Source: an uncultured Pelagibacteraceae bacterium (lineage in GTDB: Bacteria; Pseudomonadota; Alphaproteobacteria; Pelagibacterales; Pelagibacteraceae). Taken from it: a stretch of 64,000 bases of DNA. Positions within the stretch are counted from its first letter, which is position 1, and each line of letters starts with the position of its first letter. Made by a program: the position numbers and the translations under genes. The notes beneath the pieces were generated by a model. It saw only the letters and a list, made by a program, of their open reading frames with translations. It had not been told where the DNA came from and did not search any database. The stretch is taken from positions 186,001 to 250,000 of the forward strand of contig CACADE010000002.1 of the NCBI GenBank assembly GCA_902531175.1, given 5' to 3'. Of this stretch, positions 1 to 10,187 are shown piece by piece.

Positions 1-798
1 AAAATAGCTCACGACGAAGGTATTCCTTTAATGGTAGATGCAACTTATCAAACACCTTATTTATGCAAACCTATAGAACACGGTGCTGATATTGTAGTTC
101 ATTCACTTACTAAATGGATGGCTGGTCATGGATCTTCAATGGCTGGTATAATCGTTGAAGGTGGCAAGTTTGACTGGATGCAAAATGATAAATTTCCAAC
201 AATGACTCAACCATATGAAGGTTATCATGGATTATCTTTTGCTGAAGAATTTGGACCAACAGCGTTTACTATGAAAGCAAGAGCGGAAGGTATGAGAGAT
301 TTTGGTCCTTGTCTAAGCCCTCAAAATGCATGGAATGTGTTACAAGGTATAGAGACACTTTCTGTCAGAATGAAAAAACATTGCGAGAATGCTGAAAAAA
401 TGGTCGAGTATTTATTAGGCCACGAAAGTGTTGCTTGGGTTTCACATCCGAGTGTACCAGATCATCCTGATCATGATTTAGCAAGCAAATTATTACCAAA
501 TGGTAAAGGATCAATGATAGCATTTGGTATTAAAGGAGGGAAAGCAGCAGGTGAAGCATTTATTAATAACGTTAAACTTGCTTCTCATTTAGCAAATGTT
601 GGGGATACTCGAACATTGGTAATTCATCCAGCATCAGCTACACATTCCCAAATGGATGAAGCTACGTTAAAGTTTGCGGGTTTATCCCATGATATGATCA
701 GATTATCTGTTGGTATTGAGGATATAGATGATATTAAAAACGACTTTGAAAATGGATTTAGAGCTGCTAGGAAACCTAGACTCGTATCCAATCAATGA
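1..798 (+). CDS. metY: O-acetylhomoserine sulfhydrylase / Cys-Met metabolism PLP enzyme, 5' end cut by window edge
   Basis: Open frame continuous from base 1; HSLTKWMAGHGSSMAGIIVEGG PLP-lysine region and C-terminal SVGIEDIDDI typical of the Cys/Met PLP family. Confidence 0.85.
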   Translation, partial: KIAHDEGIPLMVDATYQTPYLCKPIEHGADIVVHSLTKWMAGHGSSMAGIIVEGGKFDWMQNDKFPTMTQPYEGYHGLSFAEEFGPTAFTMKARAEGMRDFGPCLSPQNAWNVLQGIETLSVRMKKHCENAEKMVEYLLGHESVAWVSHPSVPDHPDHDLASKLLPNGKGSMIAFGIKGGKAAGEAFINNVKLASHLANVGDTRTLVIHPASATHSQMDEATLKFAGLSHDMIRLSVGIEDIDDIKNDFENGFRAARKPRLVSNQ

Positions 799-1607
799 AG
801 TTTCAAGTAAACAATAACGAAGTTTATGCCTCTACAGGTGGTAGACCATTTGATAAAAATAAACCATTAATAATTTTTGTACACGGTAGCGGACTAACTC
901 ATATGACATGGGTTTTGCAAACAAGATATTTTGCTTTCCATGGATATAGCGTTTTAGCTTTAGATATGCCAGGTCATGGATTGTCGGGAGGCGAAAGTTT
1001 AAAATCAATTGAAGATATGGCCGATTGGGTAAGCGATGTTATTGATGCAGTTGGATATAAAGAAGCTTCTTTAGTTGGTCACTCACAAGGATGTTTAGTT
1101 ACAGTTGAGTGCACAGCTAGGAATCCAGATAAAATAAAAACTTTAAGTTTAATGGGTGGTGCTGGTGCAATTCCAATGAACCCTGAACTATTATCTTTAG
1201 CAGAAAACAACGATCCTAAGGCTGTAGAATTAATGATGGACTGGGCTCATGGGCCAGCTGGTCACTTTGGCGGTCATCCCGTTCCGGGGTTATATCATAT
1301 TAATACTGGTTCAATGTTAGCTAAAACAAGAACAATAAAAAATACCCTTGGTGTAGATTTTAGAGCATGTGATAATTACAAAAATGGTTTTGAGGCTGCA
1401 AAACAAATTAAGATACCTACCCTTTCTATACTTGCAACTGACGATAAAATGTGTCCAGTAAAAGAAGGTAAAAAACTGGCAAATTTAATTGAAGGAAGTC
1501 AAATAGATATAATAGATAATTGTGGACATATGATGTTATTAGAGGAAGCAGATCGTGTATTAAATGTTTTAAAAAAATTCATAATAACAAATTATCCAGC
1601 AAATTAG
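795..1607 (+). CDS. alpha/beta hydrolase
   Basis: FVHGSGLTHMTW, GHSQGC nucleophile elbow and a late NCGHM histidine; ATGA overlap with the upstream gene. Confidence 0.85.
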   Translation: MKFQVNNNEVYASTGGRPFDKNKPLIIFVHGSGLTHMTWVLQTRYFAFHGYSVLALDMPGHGLSGGESLKSIEDMADWVSDVIDAVGYKEASLVGHSQGCLVTVECTARNPDKIKTLSLMGGAGAIPMNPELLSLAENNDPKAVELMMDWAHGPAGHFGGHPVPGLYHINTGSMLAKTRTIKNTLGVDFRACDNYKNGFEAAKQIKIPTLSILATDDKMCPVKEGKKLANLIEGSQIDIIDNCGHMMLLEEADRVLNVLKKFIITNYPAN

Positions 1608-1626
1608 TAATTATAAATTTACATTT

Positions 1627-2736
1627 ATGAAAAAAAATTTTAGATTTTTTGATAATAGACAAAAATATTTACTTTTTGTAACAACAACTAACGAAAAGAA
1701 CAAGATTGCTGATGCGTTAAAACCTATTGTTCAAAAATTAAATCCAAAATTTCCAGCATTAAAAATATTTGATGCGGGTATGGGTGATGGATCGTTATTG
1801 ATGAGTGTGATGAGGCAGTGTCATCAAAAAATGCCTCAAATTCCTCTACTAGTAAGTACAAAGGAAATAAGCATGGAAGATGTTAGATTAGGACTTGAAA
1901 AACTTCCAGATCGATTTATCGAACATAAAAATACAGTATTTGTTATCTCCAATTTAAATTATGCAGAGTCAACAGCACTCAAATCAAATGACAAAAAAAA
2001 ACAAAAAAAAATGAATTGGAAAATAGTTAAGTTAAAAGGTAATTCTTCTTTAGATTTTTCAAATCAATTAAGAAAACTAAATCAAGAATTTTTGAGTAAA
2101 AAATGGCAAATAGAGAGAAACCCTAAAAATGGAAATCCTACATACAAAGAACCATCGGTAATTGTAATTTATAGAAAAGATCAGGAATTTTCTTTGAAAA
2201 ATGTTATTCCAAAAAAAAATAATGGGAAAAATAGTTACGACTTAATCATTGCATCTCAACCTTATAGATCAAGAATATCTGCAGAGAAAAAAGTAAAGTA
2301 TGTTATTGATCCAATGATAAAGTCATTAGATGAGAAAGGTAAATTAGTGGTTGTTCATGCTTGTGGTGATGATCCAGGAAGTAAAATTATAAAGAAAATC
2401 TGGCCAAAAGAAAAACCATTTCCTTCACTATATGGATCAATAGTTAAATATATAAAAAAAAATTCAGACAAAAAAATTTTGAAAAGTTTAAAATTTAATA
2501 AAAAACAAACAATTAAATATATCCTGCGAGCATTACCAAATGAAATTAGCGGTGGTATTGCTACATCATTAATATTTTCAGCATGGAATGCTGCAGTGTA
2601 TGTTAACCAAATATCAGATGAGCAAATAATGAATGCAGAAAGAAAAAAATATTACCAAAAAGTTGTAAAAGATATTGTCAATAAAAATAAAGGGTTATAT
2701 TTTAAAAATGAATTATTTGTAATTGAAAGAAAATGA
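1627..2736 (+). CDS. uncharacterised protein with SAM-methyltransferase-like motif I
   Basis: 369 aa ORF, FDAGMGDGSLL resembles the glycine-rich SAM-binding motif; C-terminal half not recognised. Confidence 0.55.
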   Translation: MKKNFRFFDNRQKYLLFVTTTNEKNKIADALKPIVQKLNPKFPALKIFDAGMGDGSLLMSVMRQCHQKMPQIPLLVSTKEISMEDVRLGLEKLPDRFIEHKNTVFVISNLNYAESTALKSNDKKKQKKMNWKIVKLKGNSSLDFSNQLRKLNQEFLSKKWQIERNPKNGNPTYKEPSVIVIYRKDQEFSLKNVIPKKNNGKNSYDLIIASQPYRSRISAEKKVKYVIDPMIKSLDEKGKLVVVHACGDDPGSKIIKKIWPKEKPFPSLYGSIVKYIKKNSDKKILKSLKFNKKQTIKYILRALPNEISGGIATSLIFSAWNAAVYVNQISDEQIMNAERKKYYQKVVKDIVNKNKGLYFKNELFVIERK

Positions 2737-3753
2737 TCAACTATATCTATTCTTGTACAAAAAATATAATGACGATGTTATTAATAATATTGAACTAATT
2801 TGGTGCAAAGACGCTACTAAAATACTAGCACCTGATAAAACGGTAAGAATTCCTAATATAATTTGTAATAAAATAATAAAACCTAAAATAGATACAGCTT
2901 TAAATAAATAAAAAATTTTATTTCGAAAAGTTATATATGAAATCACTATGAAGATAATAAATATTAAATAAGCTAAATTTCGATGTAAATATTGAACTAG
3001 TGATGGATCACTAAAGGCAGATATTTTAAATAAACTTATAAAGTTATTGTCATCAGGAAAATATGAATTACCCATTAGTGGCCAAGTGTTATATATTTTT
3101 CCCGCATCCATGCCTGAAACGAATGCACCAATAATAATTTGTAAGAAAATTAATACTAAAAAAAATTCAGGTATATAGTTATTAATTTTTTTATCCTTTA
3201 AATTTAAATTAACTAAACTTAAATAATTCCAATAAATTAACGATAAGATAATAAATGCAAATAAAAGGTGAAGTGACAACCTAAAATGACTTACATCTAT
3301 ATTATTCACTAGGCCACTCTGGACCATGTACCAGCCTAAAATTCCCTGAAAACAAATTAAAAAAAAGATAAAATATAAATTATAAAGTTTTTTAATACCT
3401 AATTTGATTGAAAAGAAAATTAAAGGTATCAGAAAAGCCAAGCCAATAACGCGTCCAAAAAATCTGTGTGCCCACTCCCACCAAAATATTACCTTGAATT
3501 CACTTAAAGTCATTGAATAATTTTGAAGTTTAAATTCAGGTATTTGTTTATAAGCTTCAAAATAATCTAACCAAGCCTGATTGTTGATTGGTGGAAAAAA
3601 GCCCTTAAAAAATTCCCATTCAGTAATTGATAATCCAGAATCAGTAAGTCTTGTTAAGCCTCCAACCACTATCATTGCCGAGATCAAAATAAACATAATT
3701 AGTAACCAATTAGATATGTATATTCTGTATTTTGTATTTATTTCGGTATACAT
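2737..3753 (-). CDS. ctaA: heme A synthase (COX15/CtaA)
   Basis: Multi-span membrane protein with GGLTRLTDSGLSITEW and EWAHRFFGRVIG motifs. Confidence 0.93.
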   Translation of the reverse strand: MYTEINTKYRIYISNWLLIMFILISAMIVVGGLTRLTDSGLSITEWEFFKGFFPPINNQAWLDYFEAYKQIPEFKLQNYSMTLSEFKVIFWWEWAHRFFGRVIGLAFLIPLIFFSIKLGIKKLYNLYFIFFLICFQGILGWYMVQSGLVNNIDVSHFRLSLHLLFAFIILSLIYWNYLSLVNLNLKDKKINNYIPEFFLVLIFLQIIIGAFVSGMDAGKIYNTWPLMGNSYFPDDNNFISLFKISAFSDPSLVQYLHRNLAYLIFIIFIVISYITFRNKIFYLFKAVSILGFIILLQIILGILTVLSGASILVASLHQISSILLITSSLYFLYKNRYS

Positions 3754-3796
3754 AATTGCTTAAATATAATATTTATTTATAAATCCAATTGATCAA

Positions 3797-4087
3797 ATGT
3801 CGCCAGATAAAAGAAAAAAATTAAATATCCTGAGAAAGAAACTAGATGTACTTGATAATAAGCTTATTAAATTGATAAAAATTAGGACTAATATAGTTAA
3901 AGAAGTACTTAAACTTAAAACTTACAAACATGAAATTGTTGACAGGAAAAGAATTTCAATAATTCTTAAAAATATAAAAAAAAAATCAATTAAAAATAAC
4001 ATTGATCCAAAGATAACAAATCGTATATGGAAAAATATGATTATGTCTTATATTGATTTTGAAAGAAGAAATTTCAAAAAAAAATAG
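3797..4087 (+). CDS. chorismate mutase (AroQ type)
   Basis: LRKKLDVLDNKLIKLIKIR...VKEVLKLK short all-helical AroQ pattern. Confidence 0.8.
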   Translation: MSPDKRKKLNILRKKLDVLDNKLIKLIKIRTNIVKEVLKLKTYKHEIVDRKRISIILKNIKKKSIKNNIDPKITNRIWKNMIMSYIDFERRNFKKK

Positions 4088-4279
4088 CTACTTACTGTGA
4101 GGTGGGAGCTTCTTTTCTACAAAAACTTCGTGCTTTCTTGTTGCGGGATTATACTTTTTTGCTTTAAGTTTTATTTTGGCCTTCTCACCACCTGCTGGCT
4201 TTTTAACATAGTAAAAAAAAGGACTATCTGGTTTAGCTTCTGGAACTAATCTTACTTTTACGTGTGTTTTTTTAGCCAT
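4088..4279 (-). CDS. rpmG: 50S ribosomal protein L33
   Basis: KVRLVPEA..FFYYVKK..KIKLKAKKYNPATRKHEVFVEKK. Confidence 0.85.
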   Translation of the reverse strand: MAKKTHVKVRLVPEAKPDSPFFYYVKKPAGGEKAKIKLKAKKYNPATRKHEVFVEKKLPPHSK

Positions 4280-4649
4280 CTTTTTTTATATCTTTAATTA
4301 TATTAGAAATTTTATCTAATTTTGTTTTAATAATTTTTTTGTTTATAGTTTTAATATTCGTTTCGTCAAGTTGAGAATCTTTAATCTTTAAGATTTTTTT
4401 TACACCTTTAATTGTCATTCCCTGGTTTTTAAGTAAAAAATGAATTTTTTTTAAAGTTTTAATCAAGTTTTCATCATAATATCTTCTTTTTCCTGCAAAT
4501 ATAAACGGTCTTATTTCCTTAAATTCTTTTTCCCAATATCTAATTGTGTGCGTTGATAATTTACCTGTCTTTTTATCAACCAAGTTCAAAATCTTTGCAA
4601 CTTCACCAATAGATTTGTAGATTTTATCATTAATCATTCGAATTAACAT
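4272..4649 (-). CDS. MerR-family transcriptional regulator
   Basis: IGEVAKILNL..STHTIRYWEKEFKEIRPFIFAGKRRYYDENLI HTH. Confidence 0.88.
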   Translation of the reverse strand: MLIRMINDKIYKSIGEVAKILNLVDKKTGKLSTHTIRYWEKEFKEIRPFIFAGKRRYYDENLIKTLKKIHFLLKNQGMTIKGVKKILKIKDSQLDETNIKTINKKIIKTKLDKISNIIKDIKKDG

Positions 4650-4923
4650 AATTTTTTAATTCTTTTGAAGGCTTAAATATTATCACATTTCTTTCAGATA
4701 TAATTTTTTTTTCTAAAGTTTTTGGATTTCTGCCAACTCGGCTTTTTTTATTTTTTAGTGCAAAGGTTCCAAATTTAGATATTTTTACTTTCTTATTTTT
4801 GATAAGCTCTTCTAATATAATTGATAAAAAATCTTCAATAAGGTTTTCAATTATCTTTTTTGAGAAGCCCATTTGCATATAAACAGAATTTGTTATTTCT
4901 TTTTTAGTTAAGTTTATTCTCAT
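4630..4923 (-). CDS. ihfA: integration host factor alpha subunit / HU-family DNA-binding protein
   Basis: KFGTFALKNKKSRVGRNPKT motif; adjacent to the MerR gene as in alphaproteobacteria. Confidence 0.85.
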   Translation of the reverse strand: MRINLTKKEITNSVYMQMGFSKKIIENLIEDFLSIILEELIKNKKVKISKFGTFALKNKKSRVGRNPKTLEKKIISERNVIIFKPSKELKNYVNSND

Positions 4924-5927
4924 ATTATATTTTTTTTAATCTTATCAATCAGATTACCTCGTATAGTTTTTTCACAAACATTTAAAGAATTTGCAAAACC
5001 TAATTCATCTGTTGATCCATGACTTTTTATTACAGGCTTATCTAGTCCTAATAATATAGCGCCATTATATAGTCTAGGATCAAGTTTACTTTTAAATTTT
5101 TTTAAATTTTTTAAATTCATTAGAGAAGATATTTTACCGATAAATGATGAATTAAGAGCTTTCTTTAATTCTGAAGATATGAAATTAGCAGTTCCTTCTG
5201 CAGTTTTTAAAGCAATATTTCCGGTAAATCCATCAGTCACAATAACATTTACATTGCCATCCATTATATGATTACCCTCTATATATCCTTTAAATTCAAA
5301 AAGAGGATTTTTTTTTTCACTTAAAATCTGATAAGTATTTTTAATAGTATTATTTCCTTTAAGTTCCTCTGATCCAATATTTAGCAATGCTACTCTGGAA
5401 TCCTCATTCTCAAACAAAGATTTATGTAAAGCAGATCCCATTAAACTAAAATCCACTAAGTTTTTTTCGTTGCATTCTATATTAGCACCAAGATCCAAAA
5501 CAATATTCATTCCATTTTTGTTTGGCCATAAAGCTGAAAGTGCAGGTTTATCAATTTTTTCTATCATATTTAAATTTAATTTTGCAATCACAAATAATGC
5601 TCCTGTATTTCCAGCAGATACCATAGCATCTGAGTCGTTATTTTTTAAACTTTCTAATGATAACCACATACTTGTATCTTTACCTTTCTTTGCAGCAGAT
5701 AAGGGGCTATCTGTATCTTTTATTGAATTTTTTGTATTAATTATCTTAAAATTTTTATTTGTTAATTTTGTTTTTTTTATTAGAGGAATAATAATATTCT
5801 CATCTCCAAATATATTATAAAACACTTCTTTAGATTTGCTGTAATGTATGTCAATACCTTTGATTACTTTGTTTGGAGAATTTTCACCACCCATTGCATC
5901 TACTGCAATTTTTATAGGGTTGATCAT
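4920..5927 (-). CDS. plsX: phosphate acyltransferase PlsX
   Basis: IAVDAMGGENSPNKVIKGI N-terminus, SAGNTGALF, DGFTGNIALKTAEG. Confidence 0.95.
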   Translation of the reverse strand: MINPIKIAVDAMGGENSPNKVIKGIDIHYSKSKEVFYNIFGDENIIIPLIKKTKLTNKNFKIINTKNSIKDTDSPLSAAKKGKDTSMWLSLESLKNNDSDAMVSAGNTGALFVIAKLNLNMIEKIDKPALSALWPNKNGMNIVLDLGANIECNEKNLVDFSLMGSALHKSLFENEDSRVALLNIGSEELKGNNTIKNTYQILSEKKNPLFEFKGYIEGNHIMDGNVNVIVTDGFTGNIALKTAEGTANFISSELKKALNSSFIGKISSLMNLKNLKKFKSKLDPRLYNGAILLGLDKPVIKSHGSTDELGFANSLNVCEKTIRGNLIDKIKKNII

Positions 5928-5936
5928 ATATAAGTT

Positions 5937-6116
5937 TTATTCTTTTGGATCTAGAACCTGTCTACCTTTATAAAAACCTGTTTTTAGGTCCATATGATGA
6001 GACAGCCTATACTCACCAGATTTTTTATCCTCTATAACATTCTTAGAGTTTAAGTTCATGTGAGATCTTCTTTTCCCAGCCCTTGATTTTGTTGTTTTTC
6101 GCTTTGGTACTGCCAT
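5937..6116 (-). CDS. rpmF: 50S ribosomal protein L32 (59 aa, below the ORF-track cutoff)
   Basis: Hand translation of the reverse strand: [59 protein letters not shown]. Confidence 0.93.
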   Translation of the reverse strand: MAVPKRKTTKSRAGKRRSHMNLNSKNVIEDKKSGEYRLSHHMDLKTGFYKGRQVLDPKE

Positions 6117-6122
6117 AATAAT

Positions 6123-6587
6123 TTAAATGGTTAATATATCTTTTGAGAGATTAATGAAAGACTTTTTTGTTAGAAATATCCTATATTTTTCAAAGTAATC
6201 CACGAAATTTTCACTATTTTCAAAATCACTTATATATATTTTAATTATTTTAGACTTTTCAGATATATCGATCTGTTCCCAATTATCTATTTTATCTATA
6301 ATAGAAAATAAAAGATTAACATATTCTTTCATTTTTTTATTAATAGTAGCATCTCCATATCCTATTTCTCTAATTGACAGTTCAATTTGTCTAATACAAA
6401 AATCAAAAAAATTTTGAAGTTCTTTTTTTGAAACGTCCTTTTTATAAATTTTCAATAAAAAACTTAAATGAAAGAAAAAAATAACCATTCTGTCGTAAAA
6501 TGAGTCTGATTTATTTTGATTGTATAAATTTTTATTTCTAGTTAATTTAATTAAATTGTTGTAAATATTTAAATATAAACTGTACAT
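6123..6587 (-). CDS. ubiquinol-cytochrome c chaperone family protein
   Basis: DSFYDRMVIFFFHLSFLL..FFDFCIRQIELSIREIGYGDATINKKMKEY resembles CBP3-like family; position next to bamE. Confidence 0.75.
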   Translation of the reverse strand: MYSLYLNIYNNLIKLTRNKNLYNQNKSDSFYDRMVIFFFHLSFLLKIYKKDVSKKELQNFFDFCIRQIELSIREIGYGDATINKKMKEYVNLLFSIIDKIDNWEQIDISEKSKIIKIYISDFENSENFVDYFEKYRIFLTKKSFINLSKDILTI

Positions 6588-7041
6588 GAAAAAATTATAT
6601 TTATTTTTATTTATCTTTATAATTAATTGTGGTTCAAATAAAGTATCTAATTATCATGGTTATAAATCATTAGAAAGTCATTTTAATAAATTAGAGATAA
6701 ATAAATCAAGTAAAAATGATATAATTAAGTTAATAGGTCCGCCATCTACAATAAGTGAATTTGACAAAAATAAATGGTTTTATCTAGAAAGACTAAAAAC
6801 AAATCAATCTTTAATAAAGTTAGGAAACCAAAAAATCAAAAAAAATAATATATTAATAGTTCAATTAGATAATAGAGGATTATTAATTGAAAAAAAAATG
6901 CTGGACTTAAGTAAAATGAATGATCTTGTATATTTTGAAAAAACAACTCAAAAAGAGTTTAAACAAGATAACTTCATATACAATTTATTTACTGGTTTAA
7001 GAGAAAAAATTAATTCACCAACAAGAAATAGAGGAAAGTAG
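6586..7041 (+). CDS. bamE: SmpA/OmlA (BamE) outer-membrane assembly lipoprotein
   Basis: Lipoprotein signal ending IINC; SKNDIIKLIGPPSTISEFDKNKWFYLE matches SmpA/OmlA pattern. Confidence 0.8.
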   Translation: MKKLYLFLFIFIINCGSNKVSNYHGYKSLESHFNKLEINKSSKNDIIKLIGPPSTISEFDKNKWFYLERLKTNQSLIKLGNQKIKKNNILIVQLDNRGLLIEKKMLDLSKMNDLVYFEKTTQKEFKQDNFIYNLFTGLREKINSPTRNRGK

Positions 7042-7042
7042 T

Positions 7043-9142
7043 TTAACCAGCTATAACTGCTAAAAGAAGTAAAGCAACTATATTTGTAATTTTTATCATT
7101 GGATTTACTGCAGGACCTGCTGTATCTTTATAAGGATCTCCAACCGTGTCTCCTGTCACAGCCGCTTTATGAGCTTCTGATCCTTTACCTCCAAATTTTC
7201 CATCTTCAATATATTTTTTGGCATTATCCCAAGCTCCACCACCAGCTGTCATTGAGACTGCCACAAATAGTCCTGTAATAATAACTCCCAAAAGCATAGC
7301 ACCTACTGAGGCTAATGCAGCTACTTGTCCACCAATCGGAAGTATAATTAAATAAAGAACTATTGGTGAAAGAACAGGCAATAATGAAGGTATAATCATT
7401 TCTTTAATTGCAGCTTTTGTGAGTAAATCTACAAGTTTACCATAATCTGGTTTAGCTTTTCTTTTCATTATTCCTGGAATTTTTTTGAATTGGCGTCTGA
7501 CTTCAACAACAACAGCACCTCCTGCTCTACCTACAGCTTGCATTCCCATTGAGCCAAAAAGATAAGGTAACATACCTCCAATTAATAGACCAACTACAAC
7601 AAACGGATTAGATAAATCAAATGTTACGACAATTCCTTCTAATTTAGATCCAGCTTCCTTTGAAAAATGCTTTATATCTTCTGTGTAAGCAGCAAACAGA
7701 ACTAAAGCTCCTAATCCTGCAGAACCAATTGCATAACCTTTCGTAACTGCTTTTGTCGTATTTCCAACAGCATCAAGTGCATCGGTAGTTTTTCTAACAT
7801 TTTTTGGTAAATTTGACATTTCCGCAATTCCACCTGCATTATCAGTTACTGGACCATATGCATCTAAGGCTACAACCATACCTGCTAAAGCTAGCATAGT
7901 AGTTACGGCTATTGCTATACCAAATAAACCAGCAATTGAATTAGTTAACAGTATACCAGCTACTATTATTATTGCTGGAATTGCAGTTGCTTCCATAGAG
8001 ATGGCTAAACCTTGAATTACATTTGTTCCATGTCCAGTTGTTGAGGACTCCGCAACACTCTTAACAGGCCTATAATCTGTACCAGTGTAATATTCAGTAA
8101 TCCAAATTAACAATCCAGTGATAATTAAACCTATAACACCACAATAATATAAACTCATACCATTAAAAGAAACTCCATTTACGGAATAATTAGTATCTAA
8201 TCCAATAACGTAGTCTGTTATGGGATATAAAATAATTAAAGACAATATAGCTGTAGCAACAAAACCTTTATATAATGCATTCATTATATTTTTTGATTGT
8301 CCAAGTTTTACAAAAAAAGTACCTACTATAGATGTTAAAATACAAGCTGCACCAATACTTAATGGGTAAACCATCATATTTAAATCTGACACAAAGAATA
8401 TTGATGAAAGAACCATGGTTGCAACAATTGTAACAGCATATGTTTCAAAAAGATCAGCTGCCATACCTGCACAATCTCCCACATTATCACCAACGTTGTC
8501 TGCAATAACAGCTGGATTTCTAGGATCATCTTCTGGAATACCCGCCTCAACTTTTCCAACTAAATCTGCTCCAACATCAGCACCTTTTGTAAAAATTCCA
8601 CCTCCTAATCTTGCAAAAATTGATATCAAAGAAGCACCGAAACCTAATGCAACTAATGCATTTACAATTTCTCTTTCGTCAATACCAGCTGATAATAATA
8701 TATAATAATAAACTGCAATTGCTAATAATGCTAAACCAGCAACCAACATTCCTGTAATTGCTCCAGATTTAAATGCTATTGATAGACCTTGAGATAAACC
8801 CTTTCTTGATGCTTCAGCTGTACGTACATTAGCTTGAACAGAAACTAACATTCCAACATAACCTGCAATTCCAGATAATGCAGCTCCAATTAAATATCCA
8901 ATTCCAACTAATATTGAAAATGCAAAACTTATTATAACTAAAACAACAACACCAACTATGGCGATTGTTTTGTACTGTCTGTTTAAATAAGCTTTTGCCC
9001 CTATTTGAATAGCAGAAGCAATTTCTTGCATCTTTGCATTTCCTGCACTTGCATTCAAAATTGACGATCCAGTAACAAATCCATATACAATGGATAAAAC
9101 CCCAGCAAAAATTGTGTATAATAAAATGGTATCAACAGACAT
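7043..9142 (-). CDS. hppA: membrane-bound proton-translocating pyrophosphatase, K+-insensitive type
   Basis: [54 protein letters not shown] carries the Lys/Thr pair of K+-independent pumps. Confidence 0.96.
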   Translation of the reverse strand: MSVDTILLYTIFAGVLSIVYGFVTGSSILNASAGNAKMQEIASAIQIGAKAYLNRQYKTIAIVGVVVLVIISFAFSILVGIGYLIGAALSGIAGYVGMLVSVQANVRTAEASRKGLSQGLSIAFKSGAITGMLVAGLALLAIAVYYYILLSAGIDEREIVNALVALGFGASLISIFARLGGGIFTKGADVGADLVGKVEAGIPEDDPRNPAVIADNVGDNVGDCAGMAADLFETYAVTIVATMVLSSIFFVSDLNMMVYPLSIGAACILTSIVGTFFVKLGQSKNIMNALYKGFVATAILSLIILYPITDYVIGLDTNYSVNGVSFNGMSLYYCGVIGLIITGLLIWITEYYTGTDYRPVKSVAESSTTGHGTNVIQGLAISMEATAIPAIIIVAGILLTNSIAGLFGIAIAVTTMLALAGMVVALDAYGPVTDNAGGIAEMSNLPKNVRKTTDALDAVGNTTKAVTKGYAIGSAGLGALVLFAAYTEDIKHFSKEAGSKLEGIVVTFDLSNPFVVVGLLIGGMLPYLFGSMGMQAVGRAGGAVVVEVRRQFKKIPGIMKRKAKPDYGKLVDLLTKAAIKEMIIPSLLPVLSPIVLYLIILPIGGQVAALASVGAMLLGVIITGLFVAVSMTAGGGAWDNAKKYIEDGKFGGKGSEAHKAAVTGDTVGDPYKDTAGPAVNPMIKITNIVALLLLAVIAG

Positions 9143-9224
9143 ATAATTCCTTAAATAAGTGTTTTAGTTATTTTTTAAAATGCGGACATTACAAAAAAGA
9201 TTATAAAAGGCAATATTTAACTTA

Positions 9225-10187
9225 TTAGAATATATGAGAATAACCCTGGTATTTGAGGTATTTTATTGGAATTCTCCTATTATCTAGTAGGTAATTTTTT
9301 GATTTAGTATTAATTTGCCCAATAATAGAAATTTTTTGATTCATTTTAGAGGATAAACTTTTTATATATTTTCTCTTTGACTTAGAAGCTGTAAATAAAA
9401 TTTGATAATCGTCACCATTGAAGAGATAATCTAATGTCTTCAGTCTTTTTTTTTTAATTAATTGTTTTAAATGATTTGATATCGGGATCTTATCTATATC
9501 TATTAAATAACCAAGTTTTTGTTTATTTATTAATTTATTCAAATCAATTACCAATCCATCTGAGACATCCATAGCGCAGTTTGCAATTTTAAAAAGATGT
9601 AAACTAAATTTTATAGGTAGATTAGGCGAATAATATTTATCAATAAAATATTTTTTTTGATTTAAGTTTAAATTAATTTTATTTTTTAAAGCTTTTAAAC
9701 CAATATGACTATCACCAACATTACCAGTTAAATAAATGTCATCTCCTATTTTTGCTTTATTTCTATAAACAATTTTATTTGAATATCCTAATGATATAAC
9801 TGTAAAAGTTAGATTTTTTGAGGATGTAGTATCACCACCTGATAATTTTATATTAAATCTATTTTGTTCATTGGATAAAGATTTGTTAATTAATGACATA
9901 TTTTTTTTTGTGAAATGTTTTTTGTTACCTGAGCCAGATAAAAAGAAATAATTTGGTTTTACCCCTTTAGCATAAATATCAGATATAGATGATCTTATTA
10001 TTTTTCTTATAACAAGATCTGGTTTATTAAAATTTAAAAAGTGTATACCTTCATTGTAGGTATCAACAGAGATTACTAATTTTTTGGTTTTATCAAAAAA
10101 AACATCATCATTTAAATTAAGTGAAGATGGATTATTTTTAGATAATTTTTTTAAATAATTATTTATTAAGAATTCTTCATTCATCAA
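9225..10187 (-). CDS. thiL: thiamine-monophosphate kinase
   Basis: LNDDVFFD, VISVDTYNEGIHF, GDTTSSKNLTFTVISLG, CAMDVSDGLVIDL. Confidence 0.92.
   Translation of the reverse strand: MMNEEFLINNYLKKLSKNNPSSLNLNDDVFFDKTKKLVISVDTYNEGIHFLNFNKPDLVIRKIIRSSISDIYAKGVKPNYFFLSGSGNKKHFTKKNMSLINKSLSNEQNRFNIKLSGGDTTSSKNLTFTVISLGYSNKIVYRNKAKIGDDIYLTGNVGDSHIGLKALKNKINLNLNQKKYFIDKYYSPNLPIKFSLHLFKIANCAMDVSDGLVIDLNKLINKQKLGYLIDIDKIPISNHLKQLIKKKRLKTLDYLFNGDDYQILFTASKSKRKYIKSLSSKMNQKISIIGQINTKSKNYLLDNRRIPIKYLKYQGYSHIF

Noticed and set aside
1-30. Possible SAM-V riboswitch upstream of metY
   Set aside because: The window starts inside metY, so its leader is not visible.
2723-2911. 62-aa plus-strand ORF overlapping the end of ctaA
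   Set aside because: Lies opposite conserved CtaA C-terminus; no family resemblance.
5470-5820. 116-aa plus-strand ORF opposite plsX
   Set aside because: Antisense shadow ORF with no recognisable domain.
8415-8705. 96-aa plus-strand ORF inside hppA
   Set aside because: Antisense to a strongly conserved gene; Ser/Pro-rich translation is a shadow of the coding strand.
9143-9224. Riboswitch between thiL and hppA
   Set aside because: Only 82 nt, no convincing TPP or other riboswitch core seen.
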